Below, piece after piece: positions 52,943 to 62,112 of a stretch of 64,000 nt of DNA; the stretch's first letter is position 1; every line of letters begins with the position of its first letter. The position numbers and the translations under genes are program-made. The stretch lies in the NCBI RefSeq assembly GCF_002777975.1, contig NZ_NGVS01000014.1, positions 264,198 to 328,197 on the forward strand, read 5' to 3'. This stretch comes from Shewanella carassii (GTDB taxonomy: Bacteria; Pseudomonadota; Gammaproteobacteria; Enterobacterales; Shewanellaceae). The notes below the pieces were generated by a model. The model did not search any database and was not told the DNA's origin. It saw only the letters and a list, made by a program, of their open reading frames with translations.

Positions 52943-54005
52943 GCTTATTCGGCAGCAGGTGCTGCCTCACTTCGGGATCCCCAATGATGCCAAAATCAGC
53001 CCACTGGGCAATGGCCATATCAACGACACCTTTCTGATCCGCAGCGCCGATAGCGAACTTGTGCTGCAAAAGATCAACACCCAGGTATTTCCAGCGCCCA
53101 ACGCCTTGGTCAATAACGCAGCCAAAATCAGTGACCATTTGAGTCAGTGTGCTGCTGAAGGTCGCTATCAACTGCAGCTGATAAAGCCTGTGATGACCCG
53201 CGAGCAGCAATTGGCACTGGATCTCGGTGAACAGGGATTCTGGCGCGCCATTAACTATCTGCCTTTCAGTCAGAGCCTCGAAGTGGTGCGCTCTGAGGTC
53301 GAGGCCGAACAGGCGGCCCGTGCATTTGGTCATTTCGCCCGCGCCTTGAGCCGAGTCGACCCCCATGAACTGGAAGATGTGATCCCTCTGTTTCACCATC
53401 TGCCGGGCAGAATTGAAGCGCTTTCCAAGGCGGTTGCCGAGGACCCGCTTGGGCGCCTGCAGCACTGCCTGCAGTGGGCCGAGTTGGCCTTGTCCCAGCA
53501 ATCGCTGCTTGTGGAGCTTGAAGATACCTGCGCCGGTTTGCCGCTGCGGATTTGCCACAACGACACCAAGATCAACAACATGCTGTTCGACAAGCGTGAT
53601 ATGTCCAGCATGGCCATCATAGATCTCGATACCTGCATGAAGGGTTTCCTGATGTATGACTTCGGCGACATGGTGCGCACCTTCTGCTCGCCCGAGGCCG
53701 AAGACTCCACTGCACTCGATAAGGTCAGAGTCAGGCCCGAAGTGTTTGCCGCCATCTGCCGGGGTTACCTGGCAGAGCTGGGCGAGGTGTTGACGCCACT
53801 GGAGCGCCAGAGTCTATGGCTGGGTGCCAGAGTCATTTGTCTTATGATAGGTGTGCGTTTCCTTACCGACTATCTGTTGGGGGATAAGTATTTCCATATC
53901 CACCGCGAAGGTCACAACCTGGACAGAGCCGCCAACCAGTTCACCCTCTATCTCAGCTTATTGCAGCAAAGTGAGGTCCTAAAGGCGTGTTTGCGTTTGG
54001 GCTAG
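52935..54005 (+). CDS. Aminoglycoside phosphotransferase-fold kinase, NahK-like
   Basis: 356 residues. Start GTG 52935, with AGGAG seven bases upstream. APH/choline kinase fold: LGNGHINDTFLIRS near residue 22 is the ATP-binding turn, ICHNDTKINNMLFD near 210 the catalytic loop (Asp in HND), and MAIIDLDT near 230 the metal-binding DFD equivalent. The N-terminal GNGHINDTF motif is that of N-acetylhexosamine 1-kinase (NahK), a family often labelled mucin desulfatase in databases. With the upstream nucleotidyltransferase this suggests salvage of N-acetylhexosamine to a UDP-sugar. Sugar identity is inference. Confidence 0.82.
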   Translation: MLELIRQQVLPHFGIPNDAKISPLGNGHINDTFLIRSADSELVLQKINTQVFPAPNALVNNAAKISDHLSQCAAEGRYQLQLIKPVMTREQQLALDLGEQGFWRAINYLPFSQSLEVVRSEVEAEQAARAFGHFARALSRVDPHELEDVIPLFHHLPGRIEALSKAVAEDPLGRLQHCLQWAELALSQQSLLVELEDTCAGLPLRICHNDTKINNMLFDKRDMSSMAIIDLDTCMKGFLMYDFGDMVRTFCSPEAEDSTALDKVRVRPEVFAAICRGYLAELGEVLTPLERQSLWLGARVICLMIGVRFLTDYLLGDKYFHIHREGHNLDRAANQFTLYLSLLQQSEVLKACLRLG

Positions 54006-54105
54006 ATGCCGTGTTGGACGCCGCCGACACTAGGGCGTAAAAATCCGCGGCTTGTATCCGGCATAACGCGATGTTTTCGGATCATGGCTTGGGGTTTCAA
54101 GAAGA

Positions 54106-54819
54106 ATGGATAAACAGGAGAGAAGAGTGCCATACGCGAATAGTCAGGCTTACCAGTGGGTATTGTTCGATGCCGATGAAACCCTGTTTCAGTTCGATGC
54201 GCCGCGGGGGCTCAAGCTGATGTTTTCCCGCCAAGGGGTGGATTTCAGCGATGCCGACTATGCCGAGTATCAGCAAACCAATGCGCCGCTGTGGGTGGCC
54301 TATCAGGACGGCAAGATCAGCGCCAGTGAGTTACAGCTGACCCGATTCAGTCATTGGGCCAAACGTCTCGGACGCACGCCTTTTGAACTCAACAGCGCAT
54401 TTATGACGGCAATGGCCGATATTTGTGAGCCGCTTCCCGGGGCTGCCGAGCTGCTTGATAGCCTCAAGGGGCGTGCCCGCTTGGGGATTATCACCAATGG
54501 TTTTACCGAGCTGCAGCAGGTGCGGTTGCAAAAGACCGGCTTTGCCGAACACTTTGAGCTGTTGGTGATTTCAGAAGAGGTCGGCTTGGCCAAGCCGGAT
54601 CCGGGTATTTTCGAGCATGCGCTGGCCAAGATGCAGCAGCCCGAACGTAAGCGGGTATTGATGGTGGGTGACAACCCTCACTCGGATATTCTCGGCGGCC
54701 TCAAGGCCGGTCTGGATACCTGTTGGCTCAACGTTAAGGGCGAGGCGGCTCCCGAAGGGATTCAGCCCCATATCGAGGTGCGTTCATTGAGTGAACTGCA
54801 AAGGCAGCTTTGTAGCTGA
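54106..54819 (+). CDS. yjjG: HAD-family 5'-nucleotidase YjjG
   Basis: 237 residues from ATG 54106; the GTG at 54127 (AGGAGAG upstream) would give 230 and is equally likely. HAD motifs: VLFDADETLFQFD (catalytic Asp), GIITNGFTELQQVRL, KPDPGIFEHAL (Lys) and MVGDNPHSDILGG. The sequence VSRQGVDFSDADYAEYQ...PLWVAYQDGKI matches YjjG, which dephosphorylates non-canonical pyrimidine nucleotides. A long GC hairpin follows. Confidence 0.93.
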   Translation: MDKQERRVPYANSQAYQWVLFDADETLFQFDAPRGLKLMFSRQGVDFSDADYAEYQQTNAPLWVAYQDGKISASELQLTRFSHWAKRLGRTPFELNSAFMTAMADICEPLPGAAELLDSLKGRARLGIITNGFTELQQVRLQKTGFAEHFELLVISEEVGLAKPDPGIFEHALAKMQQPERKRVLMVGDNPHSDILGGLKAGLDTCWLNVKGEAAPEGIQPHIEVRSLSELQRQLCS

Positions 54820-54846
54820 TACTGCATCGACTGCAAGATTTTCAAA

Positions 54847-54883
54847 CCGAAGGCCCGCCATTATGCGGGCCTTCGGCATTTCT
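54847..54883 (+). terminator. Hairpin terminator of yjjG
   Basis: CCGAAGGCCCGC and GCGGGCCTTCGG form a 12-bp perfect stem with a six-base loop, 28 bases past yjjG. The T-tract is poor (CATTTCTGC). Confidence 0.7.
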
Positions 54884-54978
54884 GCATTATTTAACCGGAA
54901 AATGTCACTGTTCGGGTAATACCTTTAGGGGATCTGTTCACATATTGGTGTCACTGTTAAAAAACATGATCCTCATCA

Positions 54979-54997
54979 ATTGATAATCATTATCATT
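54979..54997 (+). promoter_or_regulatory. Fur box upstream of the TonB receptor
   Basis: ATTGATAATCATTATCATT matches the Fur consensus (GATAATGATAATCATTATC) in most positions. It lies 46-64 bases before the receptor start and probably overlaps its promoter, so the receptor is expected to be iron-repressed. Confidence 0.8.
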
Positions 54998-55042
54998 AGT
55001 ATAATATGACGCAACTTTATTTGATTTTATGGAGCGACCCGA

Positions 55043-57211
55043 GTGAAACCGACTTATCTGGCAGTTGTATTGGCGGCCCTGTTGAGCCCACAGTTGATGG
55101 CGGCTGAAGCAGAAAAAGCGCAGGAGCCGGCCGCAGAAAATATTGAGCGGCTCAGTGTAGTCGGGGTTAGACAGCGGCTGGAGCAAGCCGGCACCCTGGC
55201 TAACACCATAATGAAGACGGAAGTCATCGATGCCAGCATCATAGAAAACAAAAATGCCGTTAACCTGTCGGAAGCTATAGATAACTCTCCCGGGGTAAAA
55301 GTCTCCAACGAATGCTCCATGTGTGGTGTAAAACGCATCATGCTCAACGGCATGAAAGGCGAGCAGACCACGATTCTGGTGGATGGTTTGCCGGTGCATA
55401 CCATGATTTCCGGTTATTACGCCGTCGATGCCATTCCTACCACAGGGATAGAGCGCATCGAAGTGGCCCGCGGCGCCGGTGCTTCACTGATCGCCCCTGA
55501 GGCTATCGGCGGCACCATCAACATCATCAGCTATGAGCCCACCGAAAACGGCGCCGAGTTGGATGTTGCCGCAGGTGAAAACGGTTATCGCAAAGTGGGT
55601 TTCCTCGGCAAGGGCGTCAGTGAAGACGGCCGCACCCGGGCAACGCTGGTGGCTCAGTATGACGACAGAGATCAGTTCGATGCCGACAATAACAAGGTCA
55701 ACGAGGCGCCACTGCAGGAAAACCGCAGCGTAACTGCCAGAATTTCTCAGGATATCGGCGACTTTGACAACCTGGTGCTGCGCATGGCCAATATCCAGTC
55801 GGAGATCTTTGGTGGCCCCATGCTGGGCAGCAGCTTTGCCGATGGCACCGCCTCCAGCATAGGCAATGTACTCTCAGGTTTTGATGATAAGCCCAGTGAG
55901 CCGCAACAGCTGTTTGAAGACGGTGATATCCGTAATCCCTATACCGGCAAGGCCTGGGAAACTACCGAATGGATCAAGACAGAGCGCAACGAGGCCTCGC
56001 TTGCCTGGCTGAAGGAATTTAACGACGACTGGAACATGCACCTGGCGGTAAGCTATGCCGAGCACAAGCAGGACTCCTTCTACGAAGGGTTTGACTATAC
56101 CGCCGATGACAAGATGTGGTTCTTCGATGCCAGATTCAACTACCTACTTAACGACAGCCATCTGTTGACCTTTGGTGCCGATCTGCGTACCGAAGAGATG
56201 CGCTCCCACTCCCGCGCCGGCAGCGCCAACCCTGACTATGTTTCCGACTCTTTTGACTATGACGTCAAGGGCCTGTACCTGCAGGATACCTGGCAGGTGA
56301 CCGATGACCTCGAAGTGGCCATGGCGCTGCGTTACGACAGCATCACAGCCGACTTTACCGACCCCAGCAAGCCGGGCACGGAGTTGGACGAGTCGATACT
56401 CTCGCCCAGAGTCGATATTCGCCTGCGTCACAATGAGCTGTGGACTTCGCGTCTGTCTGCCGGTCGTGGCTATCGGGCACCGCTGTCATTCTTCGAGACT
56501 GATCACGGCATTCTGGATGGCTCATTGGGGTTCGATATCGACATCGACGAGCTGGAGCGTTCCAACTCGGTGAACTATGCCCTGAGCTACGAGGGTGACA
56601 GACTCACCTCTACCGCCTCTGTGGCCTGGACCGAAGTCGAGCATCTGGCGGCGCTGACCACCAACGACCAAGGGATCCCGCTGCTGACCCAGTTGGATGA
56701 GAAGGCCAGTGTGGTGACCACAGATATCGCCCTGGGCTATCGTCTGACCGATGATCTGACGGTTAACCTTACCGGCGAGCACTTCGACTATGATTCGGTA
56801 TTCAAGTCTTCCTATGCCGTGGCACCGGTCGAGGAACGGGTGACCCTGAGCGTGGATTGGGACGTCAACGATTGGGAATTTTTCGCCAACCTGGTGTGGA
56901 TTGGCAGCCGCGATCTGTCGCAGTACGGTTATGAAGGTTACAACCGCCTGGATGCCAACGGTAAGGTGGATCCCGACTCGAAGAAACGTACTGATGCGCC
57001 GTCCTACTTTACCCTGGACTTGCGTGCCAGCTATCAGTTCAACGACAACCTGTCTTTCTATACCGGGGTCAGCAACCTGTTTGACTATACTCAGGCCGGT
57101 GACGAGGAAAGCCCCTTGTTCTATGACGCCGAAGGCGCCTTCGATGTGGGTTACATCTATGGCCCGCTGCGTGGCAGAGAGATCTATGCCGGCATGAAAC
57201 TGGTGTTCTGA
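55043..57211 (+). CDS. TonB-dependent outer membrane receptor with CxxC in the plug
   Basis: 722 residues, start GTG 55043 with GGAG upstream. Signal peptide VKPTYLAVVLAALLSPQLMA; plug domain about residues 35-155 with the usual VDGLPVHTMISGYYAVDAIP and IERIEVARGAGASLIAPEAIGGTINII; then a 22-strand barrel ending in aromatic LVF. The plug contains Cys91 and Cys94 in NECSMCGVKRIMLNG where most receptors have no cysteine. Related CxxCG plugs occur in some Bacteroidetes and proteobacterial receptors. A Fur box precedes it. The next gene, sharing a base (TGATG), encodes an exported thioredoxin-like protein. Substrate unknown. Confidence 0.92.
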   Translation: MKPTYLAVVLAALLSPQLMAAEAEKAQEPAAENIERLSVVGVRQRLEQAGTLANTIMKTEVIDASIIENKNAVNLSEAIDNSPGVKVSNECSMCGVKRIMLNGMKGEQTTILVDGLPVHTMISGYYAVDAIPTTGIERIEVARGAGASLIAPEAIGGTINIISYEPTENGAELDVAAGENGYRKVGFLGKGVSEDGRTRATLVAQYDDRDQFDADNNKVNEAPLQENRSVTARISQDIGDFDNLVLRMANIQSEIFGGPMLGSSFADGTASSIGNVLSGFDDKPSEPQQLFEDGDIRNPYTGKAWETTEWIKTERNEASLAWLKEFNDDWNMHLAVSYAEHKQDSFYEGFDYTADDKMWFFDARFNYLLNDSHLLTFGADLRTEEMRSHSRAGSANPDYVSDSFDYDVKGLYLQDTWQVTDDLEVAMALRYDSITADFTDPSKPGTELDESILSPRVDIRLRHNELWTSRLSAGRGYRAPLSFFETDHGILDGSLGFDIDIDELERSNSVNYALSYEGDRLTSTASVAWTEVEHLAALTTNDQGIPLLTQLDEKASVVTTDIALGYRLTDDLTVNLTGEHFDYDSVFKSSYAVAPVEERVTLSVDWDVNDWEFFANLVWIGSRDLSQYGYEGYNRLDANGKVDPDSKKRTDAPSYFTLDLRASYQFNDNLSFYTGVSNLFDYTQAGDEESPLFYDAEGAFDVGYIYGPLRGREIYAGMKLVF

Positions 57212-57675
57212 TGATGAAGCGCCTGGCCCTGGGATTATTGCTGCTGTGTGCTATGCCGTTGCAGGCCTCACAGCTGACCCGCGACTATCAGTTCCAGCCC
57301 CTTCGTGGGCAGGAACAACAGACGCTGGCACATCTCGAGGGCCAGAGTGCTGTGTTGATGTTCTTTGAGCCCGAGTGCCCCTGGTGTGTTAAGCAGGCGG
57401 CGGTGCTGAAAAAGTTACATCAGCTGTGCCCTGGTCATCTGCAGCCGGTGGCGCTCGGCGTTAATGGCAATCAACTGGCCCTGAAACGGGCGCTGTTCCG
57501 CCTCAACTTTCCGTTTGAGGCCTATAGAGCGCCAATGGAGCTGGTCAGGGATATGGGCGGTATTCCGGCAACCCCCATTCTGTTGCTGCTGGACAGCAAG
57601 GGCAGGTTAATTAAGGGCTATCGTGGTTTGACCGGGGAAGCCGAACTGCAGGCGCAGCTCTGCCCGGCGGCTTGA
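57211..57675 (+). CDS. Periplasmic thioredoxin-like protein paired with the TonB receptor
   Basis: 154 residues. Signal peptide MMKRLALGLLLLCAMPLQA; the mature part is a thioredoxin fold with VLMFFEPECPWCVKQ (CPWC at 56-59) and the cis-proline loop GGIPATPILLLL near 117. It shares one base with the receptor stop and ends at a terminator, so it forms a two-gene operon. It could reduce or oxidise the CxxC in the receptor plug, or act on the imported ligand; both are inference from gene order and the matching cysteines. Confidence 0.85.
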   Translation: MMKRLALGLLLLCAMPLQASQLTRDYQFQPLRGQEQQTLAHLEGQSAVLMFFEPECPWCVKQAAVLKKLHQLCPGHLQPVALGVNGNQLALKRALFRLNFPFEAYRAPMELVRDMGGIPATPILLLLDSKGRLIKGYRGLTGEAELQAQLCPAA

Positions 57676-57709
57676 GTGAGTCAATTTCAGACTCGAACCC
57701 ATCGAAATA

Positions 57710-57741
57710 AAAATGCCCGGCATCGAGCCGGGCATTTTGTT
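57710..57741 (+). terminator. Rho-independent terminator
   Basis: AAAATGCCCGGC and GCCGGGCATTTT form a 12-bp stem with a five-base loop followed by GTTG; it ends the receptor/thioredoxin operon. Confidence 0.78.
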
Positions 57742-57833
57742 GTCAATCTTAACCCCCTCCCATGGAGGTGGTGATTTTGGGCGGCTGTTTGGGTGCCCAA
57801 TTTCAGGGCTGTTAAACTCAGGCGCTTGGGTTG

Positions 57834-58775
57834 TTAATCCTTGACCGCCAGCAGCTCTCTTACTTGGGCGCCGACATCGCGCTGGAACTCATCGGCCTGA
57901 TCGAACACTCCCAACATCTTAATAAAGCCGTGAATCGTGCCCGGGTAGCGCTGATAGTGCACGGCTACGCCAGAAGTCGCCAACTTGTCGGCGTACAGGC
58001 GGCTGTCGTCGCACAGGGGATCGCATTCGGCGCAGTAGAGCAAGGTTGCAGGCAGCTTGCTGTGGTCGGTTGCCAGCAAAGGTGAGCAATAGGGATGAAT
58101 GGCATCGGCCGGGCTGCGCAGATAGTGGTTCCAGTAGTACTTCATGCTGTCCTTGTGCAGCAAAAAACCTGTGGCGTATTTCTCGGCCGAGGCCGTGTGC
58201 CAGCTGTACTGCACCGGCGGATAAACCAGTACCTGGCAGGCGAGATCTGCCGAGTCTTCATCACGGCACCTCAATGCCACCGCTGCGGCGAGATTGGCAC
58301 CGGCGCTGTCGCCAAAGATACCGATTCGCTTGGGATCCAGCCCCAGTCTCTCGGCGTGTTTGAACACCCACAGGGTTGCCGCGTAACAGTCATCCATGGG
58401 GATGGGGAACTTGTGCTCCGGCGCTTTTTGATAATTAACGGCAATCACCACCACGCCGCAATTCTTGGCCAGTGCCCGGCTGAAGGGGTCGTTGATCTCT
58501 ATGTTCGACACCATCCAGCCACTGCCGTGAAAGTAGATCAGCGCCGGCTGGGGTTGTTCGCTGTGTTTCGGGCGGTAAATCCTAACCGGCAGGTCGGCGG
58601 TAGGGCCGGGAATAAATCTGTGTTCAACGGCGGCCATCTCTTCCGGTGGTCTGGCCGGGGGAATATCGCTGTGTTCCTGATGACGACCGGCCTCGGGCGC
58701 CAGATCTTCATAGGGGGTAAAGCCTGCGGCATAGGTTTGCTGCAGGAAGGTTTCAACCTGGGGATTGAGTGGCAT
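57834..58775 (-). CDS. HSL-family alpha/beta hydrolase at the end of the cai operon
   Basis: 313 residues, hormone-sensitive-lipase family (esterase group IV). IYFHGSGWMV (HGSGW variant of HGGG) near residue 85 is the oxyanion loop, GIFGDSAGANLAAAVAL near 155 holds the nucleophile, and YAECDPLCDDSR with YPGTIHGFIK supply Asp and His. GGAG lies ahead of the ATG at 58775, 25 bases after the caiE stop, so it is likely co-transcribed with cai. The E. coli cai operon ends at caiE. A role in splitting acyl-carnitine or another ester to feed the pathway is possible but unproven. Confidence 0.88.
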   Translation of the reverse strand: MPLNPQVETFLQQTYAAGFTPYEDLAPEAGRHQEHSDIPPARPPEEMAAVEHRFIPGPTADLPVRIYRPKHSEQPQPALIYFHGSGWMVSNIEINDPFSRALAKNCGVVVIAVNYQKAPEHKFPIPMDDCYAATLWVFKHAERLGLDPKRIGIFGDSAGANLAAAVALRCRDEDSADLACQVLVYPPVQYSWHTASAEKYATGFLLHKDSMKYYWNHYLRSPADAIHPYCSPLLATDHSKLPATLLYCAECDPLCDDSRLYADKLATSGVAVHYQRYPGTIHGFIKMLGVFDQADEFQRDVGAQVRELLAVKD

Positions 58776-58800
58776 ACGGGTACTCCATTCAGCAAGGGGA

Positions 58801-59391
58801 TCAGGCCTTATAGGTCACCTCTGTGACCCCTTTGAGCCTGGGACGGTTGGCTTCGGCTTGTGTCAGCGGCCTCACTTCCCGAAGGGAGTTGTGGCAGCGC
58901 GGCACCAGCGCCTGATATTCCTGGGTATTGAGGCGTTTCCAGTGTAGATCCTGCTCTGTGACATCGCGGATATATCGGGCGGGAGAGCCTGCCAGTAACT
59001 GCCGCGGTTGGCCCTGAAAGCCGGCTTTGATAAAGCTCATGGCGCCGACTATGCTGTCTGGCCCTATCTCGGCGCCATCTATGATCACGCTGTTCATGCC
59101 TATCAGGGCATTGCGGCCTATGATGCAGCCGTGCAGCACGGCGCCATGGCCGATATGACCATCTTCGGCGACTATGGTGTCCTGATCGCAATAGCCGTGC
59201 ATGATGCAGCCATCTTGCAGGTTGCTGCCGGCTTTGAGGATCAGCCGGCCATAATCACCGCGAAGGGAAGCGTGAGGGCCAACGTAGACATTGGCGCCGA
59301 CTATCACATCGCCTATCAGTACGGCACTGGGGTGAACAAAGGCGCTGGGGTCGACAACAGGGATCAGACCTTCAAATGCATAACAGGTCAT
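58801..59391 (-). CDS. caiE: CaiE, carnitine operon hexapeptide-repeat protein
   Basis: 196 residues, gamma-carbonic-anhydrase-like left-handed beta helix. The sequence [60 protein letters not shown] and [14 protein letters not shown] is close to E. coli CaiE throughout. Three metal-binding histidines are present in HGYC and HIGHGA. CaiE appears to activate or stabilise carnitine racemase/dehydratase activity; its precise role is not settled. AGGA lies before the ATG. It follows caiD after 65 bases. Confidence 0.95.
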   Translation of the reverse strand: MTCYAFEGLIPVVDPSAFVHPSAVLIGDVIVGANVYVGPHASLRGDYGRLILKAGSNLQDGCIMHGYCDQDTIVAEDGHIGHGAVLHGCIIGRNALIGMNSVIIDGAEIGPDSIVGAMSFIKAGFQGQPRQLLAGSPARYIRDVTEQDLHWKRLNTQEYQALVPRCHNSLREVRPLTQAEANRPRLKGVTEVTYKA

Positions 59392-59456
59392 GGTATTTAT
59401 CCTGGTGGGTTGCAGGGGGGGGACATCCTTGTCCCGGTTGGCGTGCTTTCCTTAAA

Positions 59457-60242
59457 TTATTTGCCTTTCCAGACAGGATCGCGTTTTTCGGCAAAGGCCT
59501 GTGGCCCTTCCAGCGCGTCTTCTGAATGCAATACGGAAGGATAGTGTTTCAGCTGACCGCTGCGGATAAAGCGATAGGCTTCTTCCACCGGCATTTCGCT
59601 GGTGGTGCGATAAACTTCTTTCAGAGCGGCGATGGCCAGAGGAGCACTCTGGGTGATCTCCTGCGCCAACTCTCGGGCGGTTTCCATCAGTTGGCTGTTG
59701 TCCACTACCCGGTTGACTATGCCCCAGCGCAACGCTTCCTGGGCATCCATGCGGCGGCCGGTCATCATCATTTCATTGACAATCGCAGGTGGGATCAGCT
59801 TAGGTAGACGCAGCATGCCGCCGCTATCCGGTACTATGCCCAGTTTGGCTTCAGGCAGGGCGAAGCTGGCGTTGTCGCTGCAGACTATCATGTCGGCGGC
59901 CAGGGCCAGTTCGAAACCACCACCGAAGGCATAACCGTTGACGGCGGCGATAACAGGCTTGTCCAGATCGAACAGCTCGGTCAGACCGGCAAAACCACCA
60001 GGACCAAAGTCGGCATCCGGGGCTTCGCCCTCGGCGGCGGCTTTCAGATCCCAGCCGGCAGAGAAGAAGCGCTCACCGGCTCCGGTAATAATTGCCACCC
60101 GCAGTTCCGGATCATCACGGAAAGCGATAAAGGCTTCACCCATGGCAAAACTGGTCTTGGCATCTATGGCATTGGCCTTGGGGCGATCCAGGGTGATTTC
60201 CAGAATATGGCCATTGCGGCGTATGTGTAACGATTCGTTCAT
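59457..60242 (-). CDS. caiD: Carnitinyl-CoA dehydratase (CaiD)
   Basis: 261 residues, the length of E. coli CaiD. It converts carnitinyl-CoA to crotonobetainyl-CoA (crotonase fold, cytoplasm). The two catalytic glutamates are at 111 ([11 protein letters not shown]) and 131 ([14 protein letters not shown]), and [20 protein letters not shown] precedes. GGAG lies before the ATG at 60242. It is separated from caiC by an unusual 233-base spacer with a hairpin, whereas E. coli has a short gap. Confidence 0.97.
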   Translation of the reverse strand: MNESLHIRRNGHILEITLDRPKANAIDAKTSFAMGEAFIAFRDDPELRVAIITGAGERFFSAGWDLKAAAEGEAPDADFGPGGFAGLTELFDLDKPVIAAVNGYAFGGGFELALAADMIVCSDNASFALPEAKLGIVPDSGGMLRLPKLIPPAIVNEMMMTGRRMDAQEALRWGIVNRVVDNSQLMETARELAQEITQSAPLAIAALKEVYRTTSEMPVEEAYRFIRSGQLKHYPSVLHSEDALEGPQAFAEKRDPVWKGK

Positions 60243-60412
60243 GCTAATACTCCATCTGGATTAAAATATCACTGAGTATGTGCGAAATACAGTTAACGCT
60301 TATCGCCAGCCTAAGGCCACAATTATCTATGGCTTAAGCAGATATTACCCAGCTATTACATTTATTGGTAATAAGCAACTTACCAAATACTTTTTGGTTT
60401 TTACGGTTTGCT

Positions 60413-60444
60413 TTTTAAGCCTTCGATATATTGAAGGCTTAAAA
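60413..60444. promoter_or_regulatory. Hairpin in the caiC-caiD gap
   Basis: TTTTAAGCCTTC and GAAGGCTTAAAA form a perfect 12-bp stem with an eight-base loop. On the minus strand no T-run follows, so it does not look like a terminator. It may stabilise or process the cai messenger. The rest of the 233-base AT-rich gap contains no gene that I can see. Confidence 0.6.
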
Positions 60445-60475
60445 TTTTAATTCGGTTTATTTGTTTGGCTGATTG

Positions 60476-62032
60476 TTAGCAAAGACTCTTCTTTTTTATT
60501 TTCCCCGAACAAGTTCTTGGTAGACTCTTTCTGATTTCAAGGAAAGAAGGCACCTTGAATTTAGCCATATGTTCTTCGCAATATTCGAAGAACTCCTCTT
60601 CGGTAATTGTTTGGTTTTCATGCAAGACAATAAAAGCCTTGATGGCTTGATCTCGAATTGAGTCTTTCACCCCAATAATGGCGACATCGGCAATTTTGGG
60701 ATGCTCGGAAATAATGTTTTCCAGTTCGACACAGGAGATATTTTCGCCGCAGCGTTTGATCATGTTGCAGCTGCGATCGATAAAGTAGAAAAAGCCTTCC
60801 TCATCGACGTAGCCTGAGTCGCCTGTGTGCAGCCAACCGTCGGCCGAGAGTGTCTTGGCGGTCTCTTCCGGCAACTTGTAGTACTCACGAAACAGTGTCT
60901 TACCCGGTTCACCCTTGATGCAGATCTCGCCGGTCTCGCCGGGAGGTAGTGGGCGCCCTTGTTGATCGCGGATCTCTACCTGATAGCCCATGCCGACTCG
61001 GCCGATGGAGGGCCAGCGCCGCTTGTCACCTGGGCGGTCGCCTATGACGCCGACTATGGTTTCTGTCATGCCGTATGAGGTAAACAGACGCACGTTAAAG
61101 CGTTCGACAAAGGCGTCTTTTTCTTGATCCGACAGGTTGAGGTAGAACAATACTTCACGCAGGCAATGCTGTTTCTCCCAGGGCATTTGCGGCTGCATCA
61201 TCAGGGTGCGGATCATCAGCGGGATACATTCTGTGACTGTGGCACGATACTTACAGATTTGCCCCCAGAAGGCGCGGGCGCTGAATTTTTCCAGCATCAC
61301 AAAGGTGGCTCCCGCCGAAAAGGCCGCCATGGCTGCGGTGCACTGGCAGTCAATATGATAGGCGGGCATGGGGGTCAGGTAGATATCATCGTCCCTAAGG
61401 GCACATTGCCAGGCGGTATAGTAACCGGCGAATCTGAGATTGTAGTGGGTAATTACCACGCCCTTGGGACGGGAAGTCGTGCCCGAGGTAAATAGGATTT
61501 CGGCAACATCGCTGCTGCTCAATGGCACTCTGTGTTGCAGCTCGTCGGGTTGTGCCAGCCTTAGGCGATGAAAATTGAGAATATTGGCCGGCGCGGTGGC
61601 AGATTCATCGGCAATCAGCAGTATCTGCTGTAGTGGAGAGCCGGGATCTTGCTGCAAACAGCTATAGAGTGATTGAAAATCGCTGCTGGTAACCACCAGC
61701 GAGATACCACACTTGTCCAGAATGTAGGCGGTTTCTTCCTGCAGCAGATGAGTATTTATTGGCACCATGATGGCGCCTATCTTGGCCAGACCGAACCAAC
61801 AGAAGATGAACTCGGCACAGTTGTTGATATGCAGTGCCACCTTGTCGCCCTTGGTGACGCCCAGCGAATGAAACAGGTTAGCGGTGCGGTTGATCTCTTT
61901 ATTGAGCCCGGCATAACTGTATTCCTGGGCTAGCCCTTGAAGGTTTTCGACGATAAGCGCCGTTTTCTCTCCATAGTTGAGGGCCAGATCATCCCAAGTC
62001 TGACGTAAATCTTGTCCAGCTATTATATCCAT
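60476..62032 (-). CDS. caiC: Crotonobetaine/carnitine-CoA ligase (CaiC)
   Basis: 518 residues, ANL superfamily; E. coli CaiC has 517. ATP-dependent activation of carnitine, crotonobetaine or gamma-butyrobetaine to the CoA ester. [16 protein letters not shown] is the P-loop, [19 protein letters not shown] the following motif, [19 protein letters not shown] the hinge region, and [13 protein letters not shown] the C-terminal lysine segment. It follows caiB after 80 bases. Confidence 0.96.
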   Translation of the reverse strand: MDIIAGQDLRQTWDDLALNYGEKTALIVENLQGLAQEYSYAGLNKEINRTANLFHSLGVTKGDKVALHINNCAEFIFCWFGLAKIGAIMVPINTHLLQEETAYILDKCGISLVVTSSDFQSLYSCLQQDPGSPLQQILLIADESATAPANILNFHRLRLAQPDELQHRVPLSSSDVAEILFTSGTTSRPKGVVITHYNLRFAGYYTAWQCALRDDDIYLTPMPAYHIDCQCTAAMAAFSAGATFVMLEKFSARAFWGQICKYRATVTECIPLMIRTLMMQPQMPWEKQHCLREVLFYLNLSDQEKDAFVERFNVRLFTSYGMTETIVGVIGDRPGDKRRWPSIGRVGMGYQVEIRDQQGRPLPPGETGEICIKGEPGKTLFREYYKLPEETAKTLSADGWLHTGDSGYVDEEGFFYFIDRSCNMIKRCGENISCVELENIISEHPKIADVAIIGVKDSIRDQAIKAFIVLHENQTITEEEFFEYCEEHMAKFKVPSFLEIRKSLPRTCSGKIKKKSLC

Positions 62033-62073
62033 TTGACACCTTGCTCAATAAAACGTTTTCAGCGGGGTATACT

Positions 62074-62099
62074 GCGAAGGCTTGAACACAAGCCTTCGC
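62074..62099. promoter_or_regulatory. Hairpin in the caiB-caiC gap
   Basis: GCGAAGGCTTG and CAAGCCTTCGC form a perfect 11-bp stem around AACA. On the minus strand the following bases are AGTATACCCC, without a T-run. The arms share AAGCCTTC/GAAGGCTT with the caiC-caiD hairpin. Confidence 0.65.
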
Positions 62100-62112
62100 G
62101 CGACTTCAGGAG

